From the NCBI RefSeq assembly GCF_026151205.1, contig NC_087074.1, forward strand, positions 12,629,182 through 12,693,181: a stretch of DNA of 64,000 bases. Direction: 5' to 3'. Positions 47,155 to 57,662 of the stretch are shown piece after piece. Both the position numbers and the translations under genes were made by a program. The stretch is from Bolinopsis microptera (Eukaryota; Ctenophora; Tentaculata; Lobata; Bolinopsidae). The notes beneath the pieces are model-generated. The model made no database searches and was not told the DNA's origin. It saw only the letters and a program-made list of their open reading frames with translations. Each line of letters starts with the position of its first letter. Position 1 is the stretch's first letter.

Positions 47155-47813
47155 AAATTTGGTTTAAAGTGGGAAAAGAACAGAGATTGTATTGTTGATT
47201 GCTTTCATGTAAAAAATTTGTGATTTGATGTGTTCTTTATTTGAAAATATTGATTGATCATATTATTGTGTTATGTTGATAGAGCTAATGCTGTTAGATA
47301 CTATTCTATAATACTTTAAATTGATTATAGCCAGAAATTGATTTCAAATTATTCCGTATCTCCTATTTTTTGTGTCGTATTTATTGTTCCTTGAAAACCT
47401 TGTGGTAACTGTGAATTTGAAGCAAAAAATGTTTGCAAATTACAATAGTAGGCCAGTTTTGACGACTAAAATTGAATGGAAAACTGATATGACCTGTGTT
47501 TCTTCGAACATATTTTTTTCAAAAAATATGGTGTGAACTTATGAAACCTATTTTTTAAAACAGCAGTAGTGGTTACCATGGTAACCGTTATCTCCAATAG
47601 GGTACCATGAAGTTGAGAAGTGGTCGTCATTTGGAGCCCAACACACAGCATAACGTTAGTCACTGTTTATGCTTGTAAGACTTGAGGATTAGTTTTTGTG
47701 ATTAAATCACAACTTTCTGCCAAAATTGTTTATTCTGCCTTATCATTGAATACATTTATTCTTTTCGCCAGAATTTGTGGTTTTAAATTTTACAATCTGA
47801 ACCTTTTTACCAG

Positions 47814-48308
47814 GTCCAACAAGGTAACGTAAATCAAACTGTTGAAAAAGAATCTCCTGACAAATCCCTGTATACAGACGCCTCTTTGATCTCAGATTGT
47901 ACCCTCCCCTCCTCCCCCTCCTCCTCTAACTCCTCCTACTCCACCGCTGCATCTCGATCCCCTTCTCCGCACATCTACTTCGACCCCGCTGATAACTACG
48001 AGATAGGTAATATGGAGAGTGGAGATGAAACTGACGATGAAGACGACCCTGTTCTGGAGGTACCTTCCTGGGTCTCCGATATCGGATCCTACCTTGATTA
48101 TCAGTTTGTAACCATCTCACATACTGACATATTCGGTCCTTACCCATCTCCGGATCTGGATTTGTTGTTTGAGACTAAGAGGCCTCAATTTAAAAACAGG
48201 ACTAGTTCAGCAGTTTGGAGCAGCGTTCCGGTTAAATGTGGGGATCTGCCGGCAGATTCTAGTGGCCTTGATTTTTCAACTCTTACCATCGAGGAGCTAA
48301 GTGAATAA
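47814..48308 (+). CDS. Unidentified terminal exon, Ser-rich and acidic
   Basis: An open exon of 164 codons plus stop, preceded by a good acceptor (CTTTTTACCAG). It has a Ser-rich stretch (SSPSSSNSSYSTAASRSPSP), an acidic run (ESGDETDDEDDP) and a conserved-looking Trp/Tyr-rich part (VPSWVSDIGSYLDYQF, FGPYPSPDLDLLFE). It starts in phase 0, the same phase as the end of GSKIP exon 1 (45693), so it could be an alternative last exon sharing that first exon, or the end of a separate small gene whose first exon was missed. AATAAA follows at 48506. Family not recognised. Confidence 0.6.
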   Translation, partial: VQQGNVNQTVEKESPDKSLYTDASLISDCTLPSSPSSSNSSYSTAASRSPSPHIYFDPADNYEIGNMESGDETDDEDDPVLEVPSWVSDIGSYLDYQFVTISHTDIFGPYPSPDLDLLFETKRPQFKNRTSSAVWSSVPVKCGDLPADSSGLDFSTLTIEELSE

Positions 48309-48505
48309 GTTTTTTTATTTGTTTTGAAGATTATTTGTTTTTATTTTTATGATGTAAGGATGAAGTCGAGTCCCTTTATTCGATATTCTATATTGTTGGT
48401 TTATAGATTTTTATGGTTTTATGACACATGTATTTGTTAAAGTTATTCAATATTTCTTATGTTGTCGACCGAAAATGAGGTTGTCCATTCAGTGCGATAC
48501 TATTT

Positions 48506-48511
48506 AATAAA
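48506..48511 (+). terminator. Probable polyadenylation signal
   Basis: AATAAA about 200 bp after the stop codon of the exon at 47814-48308 and 245 bp before the YRDC start. Confidence 0.5.
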
Positions 48512-48756
48512 TTCCTTTATCGTTACTGTTTTTCATTGCTTATTAATCAATTTTAAACCTTAAATGGTGAAATGTGAGCAGATCCGCTATGGACCCACTA
48601 CAGTACAAATGGATCTTTCGCTAACCAAAAATCTAGAAAACTTTAATGTTTCCTGCACATTTAGACATTTGATCCCCATTGTTTCAGAAAAGGTTTTAAC
48701 TAGAAAATGATTCCGCAACAATTAATTCACCAAACTGAAAGAACTCGTTTTATAGG

Positions 48757-51700
48757 ATGATGGCTCGAGCCTGTCCAGTGCCGAATGGAGAAGTTAACAC
48801 TAAACCTCCGCAAACTGGAACCCCAATCGTCACCACAACCGATGAGAATGCTGTTCAAACTGCGAGTGATATTTTGTGCAGGGGAGGGGTGGTTGCCTTG
48901 CCAACTGACACCATATATGGTAATGATTTGCTTTCTGATAGACTTTGTCAGACTCAAAAAATGGATTAACCAATAAATTTCTATGCGAATTAGCTTAAAG
49001 ATTGCACACTCTTTACCACATTTCTATAACTAATTTCTTTCCTGCAAACTGGTATGAGAATCATTTTGTTCTTGATTTGATAACTGAATTTTCTTAGGTG
49101 TCTGCTGTGCAGTTAACAACACTAACGCGATAAACAAGATCTATCAGATAAAAGGAAGATCGTTCAGCAAACCTTTGGCCATCTGCGTTTCTTGCGTCCA
49201 GGAAATTCCAAAGTATGGATGAAAGTAAGCTCAAAAGTAGACACAAATAGGCCGGTATCCAAGAAGTTCAATGACCTGGAATTGAATACATGTTATGTAC
49301 AAGGCAGTCCCCCTCCCTTGTTTCTGTCGATAAAATCTGTTTCCAACTTCAACTGTACCAATCGACTTTTGGTTACGAGATCACCGGCCAATAACACTTA
49401 ATATTAGCCTCAAATTTCGAACATAGCCAAGAGTATTGATGTTTGAGCTGAATCTATAGACCAGTTTAAGATTGCTCTAATTTTGTCATGAATTGTGTCG
49501 GCCTTCTTGGATACTGCCACAATCTAAAAGTATCATGTTGGTTTTGGAAATACAATAAACGAACTTGACTAATTGTATAAGATAATATTCTTCCATCGAA
49601 GCATTGGCTGCATCGAACATACTTCAACAACCCAAATCACGATACATATCATTATAGCACCTCATAAAACTTCATTAAAGTCCTCGATAAAGATTACACA
49701 ATATTCTACCACCTAATATACCCAGGTGTGTGGATATAGGCGGCTCAGAAACAATCCTTTCCAAACTTCTTCCCGGTGGAGTGACAATAGTCCTGCCCCG
49801 TACCTCCAGCCTCAACCCAGCACTCAACCCAGGATTTCAAACTGTGGGGGTCAGAGTCCCTGACTACCACTTCGTGTTGGACCTCTGTACTGCTGTGAGG
49901 GGACCTATTGCTCTGACCTCCGCTAACATATCGAATGGTCCTAACTCTACTTGTATCGAGGTAATCTGTAATAGTTTATTCTTAAGTGCGATTATGTAGC
50001 TATCTGCTATATCCATGGAGGTATAAGTCTTCTTCTGGACTCATTTACGACTACGAGTCAGTAACAGTTGACGTGAACTGTCGATCAACGTCGTTTCACC
50101 TTGTAGTTATAATTATTGAGAAAAAGCTCATTATAAATCAAGAGGCTTGCATATAATGAACTTATTGACATGGGTGCAGAGTTGAGTCTGTACGGAACCC
50201 AGTAGTTTCAGTTCCTTGTTTAACTTGCCGTACAGCAAGGACATCCACTACTTTAGCCAGGCGGGGCACATATCTAATATCTATGCCATGTCTCAAATTA
50301 TCATAAAAATGCTGTCCCCCTCCATTTCAATGTTGAACAGTCAACATAATATGTTCTATCCTGTTTAGGAGTTTAAAGAAATCTGGGATGATTTAGATCT
50401 GATCGTGGACGGAGGACAGTTGCCGCTGAGCGTGGGGAGTACTGTTGTGGAGATATCTGATCATTCCTTCTCCGTCATCCGACCTGGCAGGTATGAGTTA
50501 CAACTTAGAGTTAGTACTTAGAGTTAGAATTTAGAGTTAGAACTTAGAGTTAGAACTTAGAGTTAGAACTTAGAGTTAGAACTTAGAGTTAGAACTTAGA
50601 GTAAGAACGTAGAGTTAAAACTCAGAGTGAGAACTTAGAGTTAGAACTTAGAGTTAGTACTTAGAGTTAGAACTTAGAGTTAAAACTTAGGGTTAGAACT
50701 TAGAGTTAGAACTAAGAGTTAGAACTTAGAGTTAGAACTTACAGTTAGAACTTAGAGTTAGAACTTAGGGTTAGAACTTAGAGTTAGAACTTAGAGTTAG
50801 AACTTAGAGTTAGAACTTAGAGTTACACCTTAGAGTTACAACTTAGAGTTACAACTTAAAGTTACAACATATTATTGTGATTTACTGTTAGTTTTTACCA
50901 ATTTACGATTTATATTTACGTGTGTGATGTAGTTTGGATTTTTATTGGAATAGGAATTATTTTATGAAATCCAACGTATATGTGTCTTCGTAGATCAATT
51001 TAAATGTTGGTTGAAAGAACTATGGATCAATACCATATTTAGTCAGAGCACGAGATGAATTCTCCTCCTCTAATTCTGTAATACGAGTAGGTTCACTTTT
51101 TAAGTAATTATCAACAACTTTTTTTGACTAAATGTGGTATTGTTCAATCGTCTCTTCAACTGAATTTTCGACCAACTTCCAGTCGAACAATAAATGCACA
51201 CATATGTCATCAAAACAGATTTTGTTTATTTCCACACGATTACTAATGCCAAAAGGAATACATTACTTGGCACATGAGAAGGCAGCAGTTTAACCTTAAT
51301 ATTTTTACTATTTGTTCATTAAATCCACGACAAATTGTAACGAACACCGGTTTTTAAGTTGAATGGTTAAGTGTTGAAACTTGAAACAAGTTGTGATGAC
51401 AGACCCAGCCTTTGTTAGTAAATATGTGCGATGACTTAACCTACCCATTATGTGGAACGGAGTAACATATTACAAAGCACTTTTGCAACATTATTATCAA
51501 CATTTGCAACATTATTATCAACATTTGAATCCCAATAACTCCTTTCACTTTAACCCAACCCAGGTATAAATGCATGGAAATGCGTTTAGTTTGTCTGTTG
51601 AATGGCGTCAAGAGCTTTAGCATAATGTTAATGAACACTTTACACGTATTTTTAATTCAGACGGTTCAACTCAATATTCATATTTAGATGCAAATAACAT

Positions 51701-54700
51701 GGGGTGAAAAGCCATAATAACATAATATTACTATTGAAATGAAATGAAATGAAATGAAATAATGTGCTTGTATACCGCCCATATGGTTAGCAACTGACAC
51801 AAGTGCCAGGTACTAACCATGTCAGAGCGGTTCTAAAGGGTGAGGTGAAAATATCCAGCAACAAACAACTAAATCATCTCAAAAACAAATCTATTTAGGA
51901 AAAATTAAAACTTTAAATATATCATATAGTAATCATAAGAAGATTTATTGATATATACCACACTACGATTAACAATAAACCACCAAAAAAACTCTTCAAA
52001 AGTAACATAATTTACTTATAGGAATCAAAAGAAGGATTATTAATATGTTAATACACATTGCACTAATAAATAAAGATACACCCTACAACAAATCATAAGA
52101 CCAAAGAAAAAACAGCACTAATCACATACGGTCATATAAATAATGTTTAAGGGTACCTTTGAAACTGTCTACGTTGCGTAGTGATCGTATCTTCCAGGGA
52201 AGTGAGTTCCAAGCAGTTGGTGCATAGTTGGTGAATCGACGTTGATCAATCTTACTATTTGTAGTTTTAGGAGTCTTTAGTCTGTAACAATCTCCTTCTA
52301 CTTTTGATCTAGTACTTATACTAGCTATTGTCAATGGGTTTTCAATCACTACAAGATTCTGTATGTAGGCCGGTGCAATCCCATGCACAGCTTTATAAGT
52401 TAACAGGCAGACTTTAAAGAAAATCCTTTGGTCAAGAGGAAGGATATGTGCTCTCTTGTAGTAGGGAAGTAGGTCTTCTGATCGGTCTTTGATATTGTAG
52501 ATGAACCGTATGGCACCATTGAGGGTTGATCGTAGCTTGTTTAGTCGTGTCTTTGGTAGGTTCATGTAAAGAGAATTACAGTAGTCGAGCTTTGATATTA
52601 CAAGCTGTGTTACCATCATGAGTTTCACTCCTTCATCCAGATAGCGCCCAATCGTCCTTAGATTCATCATTGTCCAGCTGCATTTCTGTTTGACACTATT
52701 AATTTGTCTTTCCATGGTAAGAGACTTATCAAACTTTACCCCAAGACTCTTCCAGCTGTCACCTTTACATTCAGTTGGAGTGATAGTTGTGTTTCCGAAC
52801 TGAATCGTCACCTCCATTTTGCAGTCTTTAAGAACTTTTGATTTGCCTAGGACAAGTAGTTCTGTCTTCGACTCATTGAGTTTCATAAAGTTTCCAACCA
52901 TCCAATGCTTGATTTCCGAGAGACATCTATTTATCCGATCTTTGACATCTGCAAGTTCGCTTGGGAAGCTTGGATGAAAAGATATGTATAACTGAGAGTC
53001 ATCCGCATATAGCTGGATGTCTAGTCCAAATTTGGCAGCAATATTCTGAAGGTCTTTAATGTAGAGTATAAACAAGATGGGCCCTAGTAGGGATCCCTGA
53101 GGGACTCCAAAGAGGAGTTCAAGAAGAGACGAGATAGTATCGCCAATCTTTACACAGAAATATCTGCTCTCAAGGTATGATCTCATCCATTGAAGGGCTT
53201 TCCCAGTTACACCATAATGCTTGAAAAGTTTCTCAAGGAGGATTTCGTGATCAATAGTGTCGAAAGCTGCACTGAGATCCAGGAGTACCACAGCCACGAT
53301 GTTACCTGCTTGAATCTCCTTGTTTATGTCGTCAGTCATCCTGACAAGAAGGGTCTCACAGCTGTGCTGTGGGCGGTATCCAGACTGGACAGGGCAGTGA
53401 AGGTTGTTTGTGTCCAGATGGTCATTCAACTGGTTCAGTACAATTCTTTCCAGGAGCTTGGATATAGCAGAAAGGTTCGATACTGGTCTATAGTTACTTA
53501 AACTGTCAACATCAGCGTTCTCTTTCTTAAGGGTTGGCTTAATAACCGCTTTCTTCATTTGAGAAGGAAATGATCCTGTCTCAGTAGACGTGTTTAGGAT
53601 GTGCAGGAGTACAGGTGTTAGCTCATCCACACAGCTCTTCAGTAGGAATGAAGGAATGGGATCCAGACAGCAGAACTTGTTACTCATCATTTTAACCAGT
53701 TTTCTGAGGTCTTCAGCACTGATAGGGGAAAACGTGTGAAGAGTTGAAACAAAATCAGGTTCACTTGAAAGAGCAAGTGTTTCCTCCGGGACATTTTTGG
53801 ATGCATCCAATTCAATGTCTTTCCGTATTTTGTTAACTTTCTCAGCAAAGAAGTCTTTGAAATCCTCTGACAGTTTTACAGGGTCTTGATGTTTGGGGAG
53901 ATCCTGTGTCTCGTTACCAAGAAGTCTGTTAAGCTTCTTGTAAAGGGCCTTTGAGTCTCCTGATGATGCTCGAAGCGACTCTTTGTTATAGGAACATCTC
54001 TTCACAAACTCTAAACTAACAAATCTATCTCTGAGATATATGTAGTCTTTCCTGGTACCCTTTCCTTTGCGCCATGCACGTTCGGCTGCTCTCCTCTTTT
54101 GACGTAGCAAACTAAGGTCTAAGTCAAGCCACGGCATGGGTTTCTTCCGAAATTTCTTCTTTATAACAGGACAGTGCTTATCCATGAGTTGAGTAAGGAC
54201 AGAGTTATACAGTGAAGTCGCTTCTTCAGCAGTTAAAGTTGGATCAATAGTTGACAGGTTGGAATTCCTTAGATCATCCTTAAAAATTTCAATGTCTATG
54301 GATTTGAAATTTCTGTAGCTCAGAAATTTGCCATTATCATTCTTACTAAGTCGAGTGTCAACATCGAAGAGTACTAGAAAATGGTCTGAGGAAGTTCTTG
54401 ACTGAACAATGTTAAAATTGCTGATCTTGTTCTCAAGAGACTGGGTAGAGATCACTAGGTCCAGGGTACCGCCCTGATTATGAGTTGGGACTATTGGAAC
54501 ATGTTGTCGGAGGTTGTACTGAGCTAGCAAGTCCAGAAACTTCTTTGGATAGTGTTCATCGGGTCTTTCAACATGAAAATTGAAATCCCCAGTCAAGAGA
54601 GGGTTTCCTGGCTTTGCACACAGTATTTTAAGGTATTCTTCAAACTCCTTTAGGAAGTCACATTCTGTGTACCTTGCTTTCTTTGTGTAGGGGGGTCGGT

Positions 54701-55373
54701 AGATGTTTACTAGTCTCAGCAACTCTGATTCAGCACTCAGAAGTGATTCCATCACTTGAAATGACTTAAACTTGGTCACTTTGGTATTAGGCTTCAGTTC
54801 AATCGAACTTCTGTAAACCATTGCTATACCACCTCCACTGCGGTGTTTTCTAGGATCAGAAAGTATGCTCCAGCCACTATCTTTTATCTCAGTGAGTTTT
54901 GCTTTGTCGCCATCTCGAAGAAATGTTTCTTGCATAAAACAAATGTCACAGTCTGTTTCCCACAAATGTTCTAAAACACCAACAGTCTTGTTTAAAAGAG
55001 ATCGGACATTGAAAGTTCCACATCTCAACTTCTTCCTAGTCTCATCTTTTGGTCCTTGACCCTCTGGCGATAGGCGTTTTTTATCTGCTCCGTGCATCCT
55101 GCAGTTCTAGGCATGACTCGTTCTTTTTCTCTTATAAAGAATGGACAAAGATTATCAGCAGCTTTATGCGTCTTTGCAGCATTTTTCTCTGTGGCACTTT
55201 TACTATTAAAGCAGTTAGAACACTTTATCCGATCAGTCCTATTTTTTATCCTGTTTTCACAGTCTTTAGAAGTATGTGCTCCAGCACAGTAGAAACATGT
55301 AGGAGAGGCATCTTTTAGCTTGCAGTACTGTGACTTTGCCATATGGCCAAATTGCTGGCAGTGGTAACATTGT

Positions 55374-55405
<32 letters not shown>

Positions 55406-57662
55406 GAGAGGCTGGGCCTGGTTGGCCCACGAGAGGATAGCATATGAATGCTTTGCCTACCTCTGGGGTATGGCAGTCCTGTGGGAGGATGCCAGTGGAA
55501 TCAAGATGTGTAATCAAGGATGATGGTAAGTGTTGTGGGGTGTGTCATAGATAAACGCTTAAGTGGTGGTTGAGTGTGGAAGAGAGAGGCGAAATAAGAC
55601 GGCGTTAAAGTAGTCGCTATGTTACACCTGTCTGGTCCAACTCCTCTGGCACCACTAAGCGTTTAGTGTGGTTTGTAAAGTTGACAATGGTGGAGATGTG
55701 TTGGTTGTCGAATATGTCATTGACAGAGAGGTAGTAGTCCCGGAAATATTGACCTCTTATTTGGGCAATAGCCGGGCACTGTCCGAGAAAGTGTGAGACA
55801 GTCTCCTCTTCGTCGCCGCATTTAGGACAAGCACTTGTGTCTGATTTGCGAATGGTGTGTAGGTGTTTGTTGAGGCCACAATGTCCCGTGATGAGGTGCA
55901 CTGCAGTTCTATAATTTTGTCTGTTGTTACTGAGTGTAGTGTTGAGATTTTTGATGATGTTGATGTTTTTATGTCCAAGTGTCAGTTTAGTGTGTCTGGG
56001 ACCATCAGTAATCCATGATTCTTGATTAAGTTTTGTGACTTTGTCGTTGATCAGGCGTTTGATGTAAGATTGTGGAATTGGGCAATTCAAAGTGGATTCA
56101 CTGGTTGTACCATTTTTGGCCAGCTCGTCTGCTTTTTCATTACCCCACAATCCAATGTGTGCAGCTATCCATCTGATCTCTAAGGTGTTAGTGGATCCGA
56201 GTGTATTGAGGGTGTCGTAACAGTCTCTAGTAGTCCTACTCCTCGTTGAAGGTGAGGATATGGCTTGAATAGAGGAGAGACTGTCTGACCATATGATGAT
56301 GTGTGTGTTTGTATAAGTTGATAGATATTTACAAGCTTCGATGATGGCAGTGAGTTCTGTTTGATAAACGGTGCAATAATCGGGAAGCTTGAATGATCTT
56401 TCATCTAGTGTAATTGTACTACATGGAGTCGGTCATATACACGATGTCTTTGTAGGCCCAGGTATATATAGTCACCACATTTTCTGATGACTTCTCTAGC
56501 CTCTATGGGCAGTTGAATGACAGCAAATTTTTCTTTGATATCATAGTAGACTACTTTGACATTAGCATCCTTCATACCTGTGTTCTTTTCCAATAGTTCA
56601 TCAAGGATCTTTTCTTTGCTGTCAAAATCAAGGTGAATGTCAGATATTGTTAGTTTGGGATCTAACTTCTTTGGTTCTACTGACTTTGAATTGACTTTAA
56701 CTGACTTACACTTTTGTGTCAGCGCTCTTTCCGCTTCTTTCATGTCATCTTCAGTAGTAAAACTCAGCACTGTTGTACCATTACTTACCCGTTCATCTTT
56801 AACTCGGACACCTTTAAGAGATTTCTTCACGTCCTTACGATAAACTTCGGTCCATTCATGGTTAGTGATAGTAGTCTCTGTATCATCCTCGTTCACTGGT
56901 GACTTGGCTATAGTAATCGTGTGCCTTGCTGGCAGGGGCTTCTCTATTGGAAGGTTAGCTTGCAGGGATTCCGCAGGGGAAATGGCAGCCACTGAAATAG
57001 CTTCTTTCAGAAGATTAGGTAGGACTTCACTCAATTGTCTCTTAATTATGTTTTCTAGAGTTTGGCTGTCCTGTTCCGGAAGGGGGACAAGTGAGGTCTT
57101 TGCTAGATCAATAGCTCTGGTTGCAATGATGTATAGTTCTTTACAAACCTTGAAAATATGTTCTTTGTTGTTGCTGGTGGGTATATCTGTTAAAATCTTT
57201 GCTTCGTGGAGTGTTTTCTTACCTTGAAAGGACTTTTCGTTGATTAGGTCGAGCTCTTCTTCCAGTTTCTTCAAGTCATCCATATCTGCTAATGAAATCA
57301 AGGTCCTATACCCAAGATAAGCTGTAAGTTTTTAGAAAAACTTAAACAGCTACAGTAACGTAGATCTGGGTGTGTATGATAACAACTTAACAATAGAAAC
57401 CTCAAATTATTTGTTATATAGTAGTGTTGAAAGTATTAAAACACTTTATTATTAACACTTTATCGATTCTAACATTTGTCGCACCACTGTTCCCTGATAT
57501 TTATAGGTAATATGAAGTGTCAACATTCAGTCTATTTTAGGTCTGGGTTATAGAATATAGTTGAGCTGCGACTGATGTTATTCTTTCAGAGATTACGAAA
57601 AGACGCTCAAAGTACTATCAGAGGAGCACCATCTTGAAAATAGATCGTCCAGGGTTTCGTAG
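48757..57662 (+). CDS. YRDC: Threonylcarbamoyl-AMP synthase (YrdC/Sua5 family)
   Basis: Five coding exons: 48757-48919, 49098-49212, 49726-49960, 50369-50490 and 57590-57662, giving 235 aa (human 279). Motifs: PTDTIYG (49-55), KGRSFSKPLAI, LLPGGVTIVLPR, GVRVPD, TSANISNGPNS, DGGQ, GSTVVEI and IRPGR. The enzyme makes threonylcarbamoyl-AMP from Thr, bicarbonate and ATP for t6A37 of ANN-decoding tRNAs. The last exon (DYEKTLKVLSEEHHLENRSS and a short end) is separated by a 7.1 kb intron holding a minisatellite and an antisense LINE. It matches the position of the human C-terminal helix, and the AG|A junction restores Arg. There is no obvious mitochondrial presequence. The start has two adjacent ATGs; the first was taken. 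Exon 2 must splice at AA|GTATGG because the frame meets a stop soon after. Confidence 0.92.
50496..50866. repeat. 13-bp minisatellite in YRDC intron 4
   Basis: About 28 copies of GTTAGAACTTAGA, starting a few bases after the exon 4 donor site. Variants (GTTAGTACTTAGA, GTTACAACTTAGA) cluster at the ends, with the most uniform copies in the middle. Confidence 0.93.
50867..51736. other. YRDC intron 4 sequence before the LINE
   Basis: Unique AT-rich intron with a small direct repeat (ACATTATTATCAACATTTG-type word at about 51488 and 51510). No exon or RNA gene was recognised. Confidence 0.4.
52122..55097 (-). CDS. LINE ORF2: endonuclease plus reverse transcriptase
   Basis: 991 aa with no internal stop. 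The N-terminal apurinic-type endonuclease (about 25-250) shows FNVRSLL, FMQETFL, VNIYRPP, LTGDFNFH and SDHFLVLFD. The RT (about 480-745) shows NYRPVSNLSAISKLLERIV, QSGYRPQHSCETLL, LLDLSAAFDTIDHEILL, GVPQGSLLGPILFILYIKDL and the catalytic LYADDSQLY. The C-terminal part has KLDYCNSLYMNLP and YAPTAWNSLPWKIRS, the conserved end of L2/Rex1/CR1-type ORF2. It nicks target DNA and reverse transcribes its RNA there. No RNase H domain. The start overlaps the end of ORF1 by about 70 bp in another frame. Confidence 0.93.
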   Translation of the reverse strand: MHGADKKRLSPEGQGPKDETRKKLRCGTFNVRSLLNKTVGVLEHLWETDCDICFMQETFLRDGDKAKLTEIKDSGWSILSDPRKHRSGGGIAMVYRSSIELKPNTKVTKFKSFQVMESLLSAESELLRLVNIYRPPYTKKARYTECDFLKEFEEYLKILCAKPGNPLLTGDFNFHVERPDEHYPKKFLDLLAQYNLRQHVPIVPTHNQGGTLDLVISTQSLENKISNFNIVQSRTSSDHFLVLFDVDTRLSKNDNGKFLSYRNFKSIDIEIFKDDLRNSNLSTIDPTLTAEEATSLYNSVLTQLMDKHCPVIKKKFRKKPMPWLDLDLSLLRQKRRAAERAWRKGKGTRKDYIYLRDRFVSLEFVKRCSYNKESLRASSGDSKALYKKLNRLLGNETQDLPKHQDPVKLSEDFKDFFAEKVNKIRKDIELDASKNVPEETLALSSEPDFVSTLHTFSPISAEDLRKLVKMMSNKFCCLDPIPSFLLKSCVDELTPVLLHILNTSTETGSFPSQMKKAVIKPTLKKENADVDSLSNYRPVSNLSAISKLLERIVLNQLNDHLDTNNLHCPVQSGYRPQHSCETLLVRMTDDINKEIQAGNIVAVVLLDLSAAFDTIDHEILLEKLFKHYGVTGKALQWMRSYLESRYFCVKIGDTISSLLELLFGVPQGSLLGPILFILYIKDLQNIAAKFGLDIQLYADDSQLYISFHPSFPSELADVKDRINRCLSEIKHWMVGNFMKLNESKTELLVLGKSKVLKDCKMEVTIQFGNTTITPTECKGDSWKSLGVKFDKSLTMERQINSVKQKCSWTMMNLRTIGRYLDEGVKLMMVTQLVISKLDYCNSLYMNLPKTRLNKLRSTLNGAIRFIYNIKDRSEDLLPYYKRAHILPLDQRIFFKVCLLTYKAVHGIAPAYIQNLVVIENPLTIASISTRSKVEGDCYRLKTPKTTNSKIDQRRFTNYAPTAWNSLPWKIRSLRNVDSFKGTLKHYLYDRM
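55025..57301 (-). pseudogene. LINE ORF1 (zinc-knuckle protein) split by a nested LINE insertion
   Basis: The N-terminal part (57301-56405) has a Glu/Lys-rich, coiled-coil-like start (MDDLKKLEEELDLINEK) and an RRM-like middle. The C-terminal part (from 55380 down to 55025) has zinc knuckles CYHCQQFGHMAKSQYC and CFYCAGAHTSKDC, plus a third CSNC...H...C cluster. The two parts are separated by the insertion at 55381-56412, whose target duplication falls in the VVQ codons just before the first knuckle. ORF1 proteins of this group bind the element RNA. The insertion should inactivate this copy. Confidence 0.85.
55381..56412 (-). mobile_element. 5'-truncated RNase H LINE (I/R1-type group) nested in the L2-like LINE
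   Basis: A 1,032-bp insert flanked by a perfect 12-bp direct repeat ATTGTACTACAT (55369-55380 and 56413-56424). It ends, on its own strand, in a 23-base poly(A) tail (T run at 55381-55403). Its open frame encodes an RNase H domain (TVYQTELTAI, WSDSLSSIQA, GNEKADELAKNG) and a C-terminal part with LITGHCGLNKHLHTI and the zinc motif CPKCGDEEETVSHFLGQC, then a stop at about 55617. The 5' part (endonuclease, RT) is missing, as in typical target-primed truncation. Tail and duplication are pristine, so it is young. Confidence 0.92.

Larger units (their letters stand above)
51737..57310 (-). mobile_element. L2/CR1-like LINE, nearly full length, antisense in YRDC intron 4
   Basis: On the minus strand it runs from ORF1 (from about 57301) through ORF2 (55097-52122) to a 3' end marked by a pentamer array (ATTTC)n at 51737-51760. 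CR1/L2-group LINEs typically end in such short tandem repeats rather than poly(A). ORF2 is fully open. ORF1 is split by a younger 1,032-bp LINE fragment (55381-56412). Without that insert the element is about 4.5 kb. The intact ORF2 argues for a recent insertion. Its own target duplication was not identified. Confidence 0.85.
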
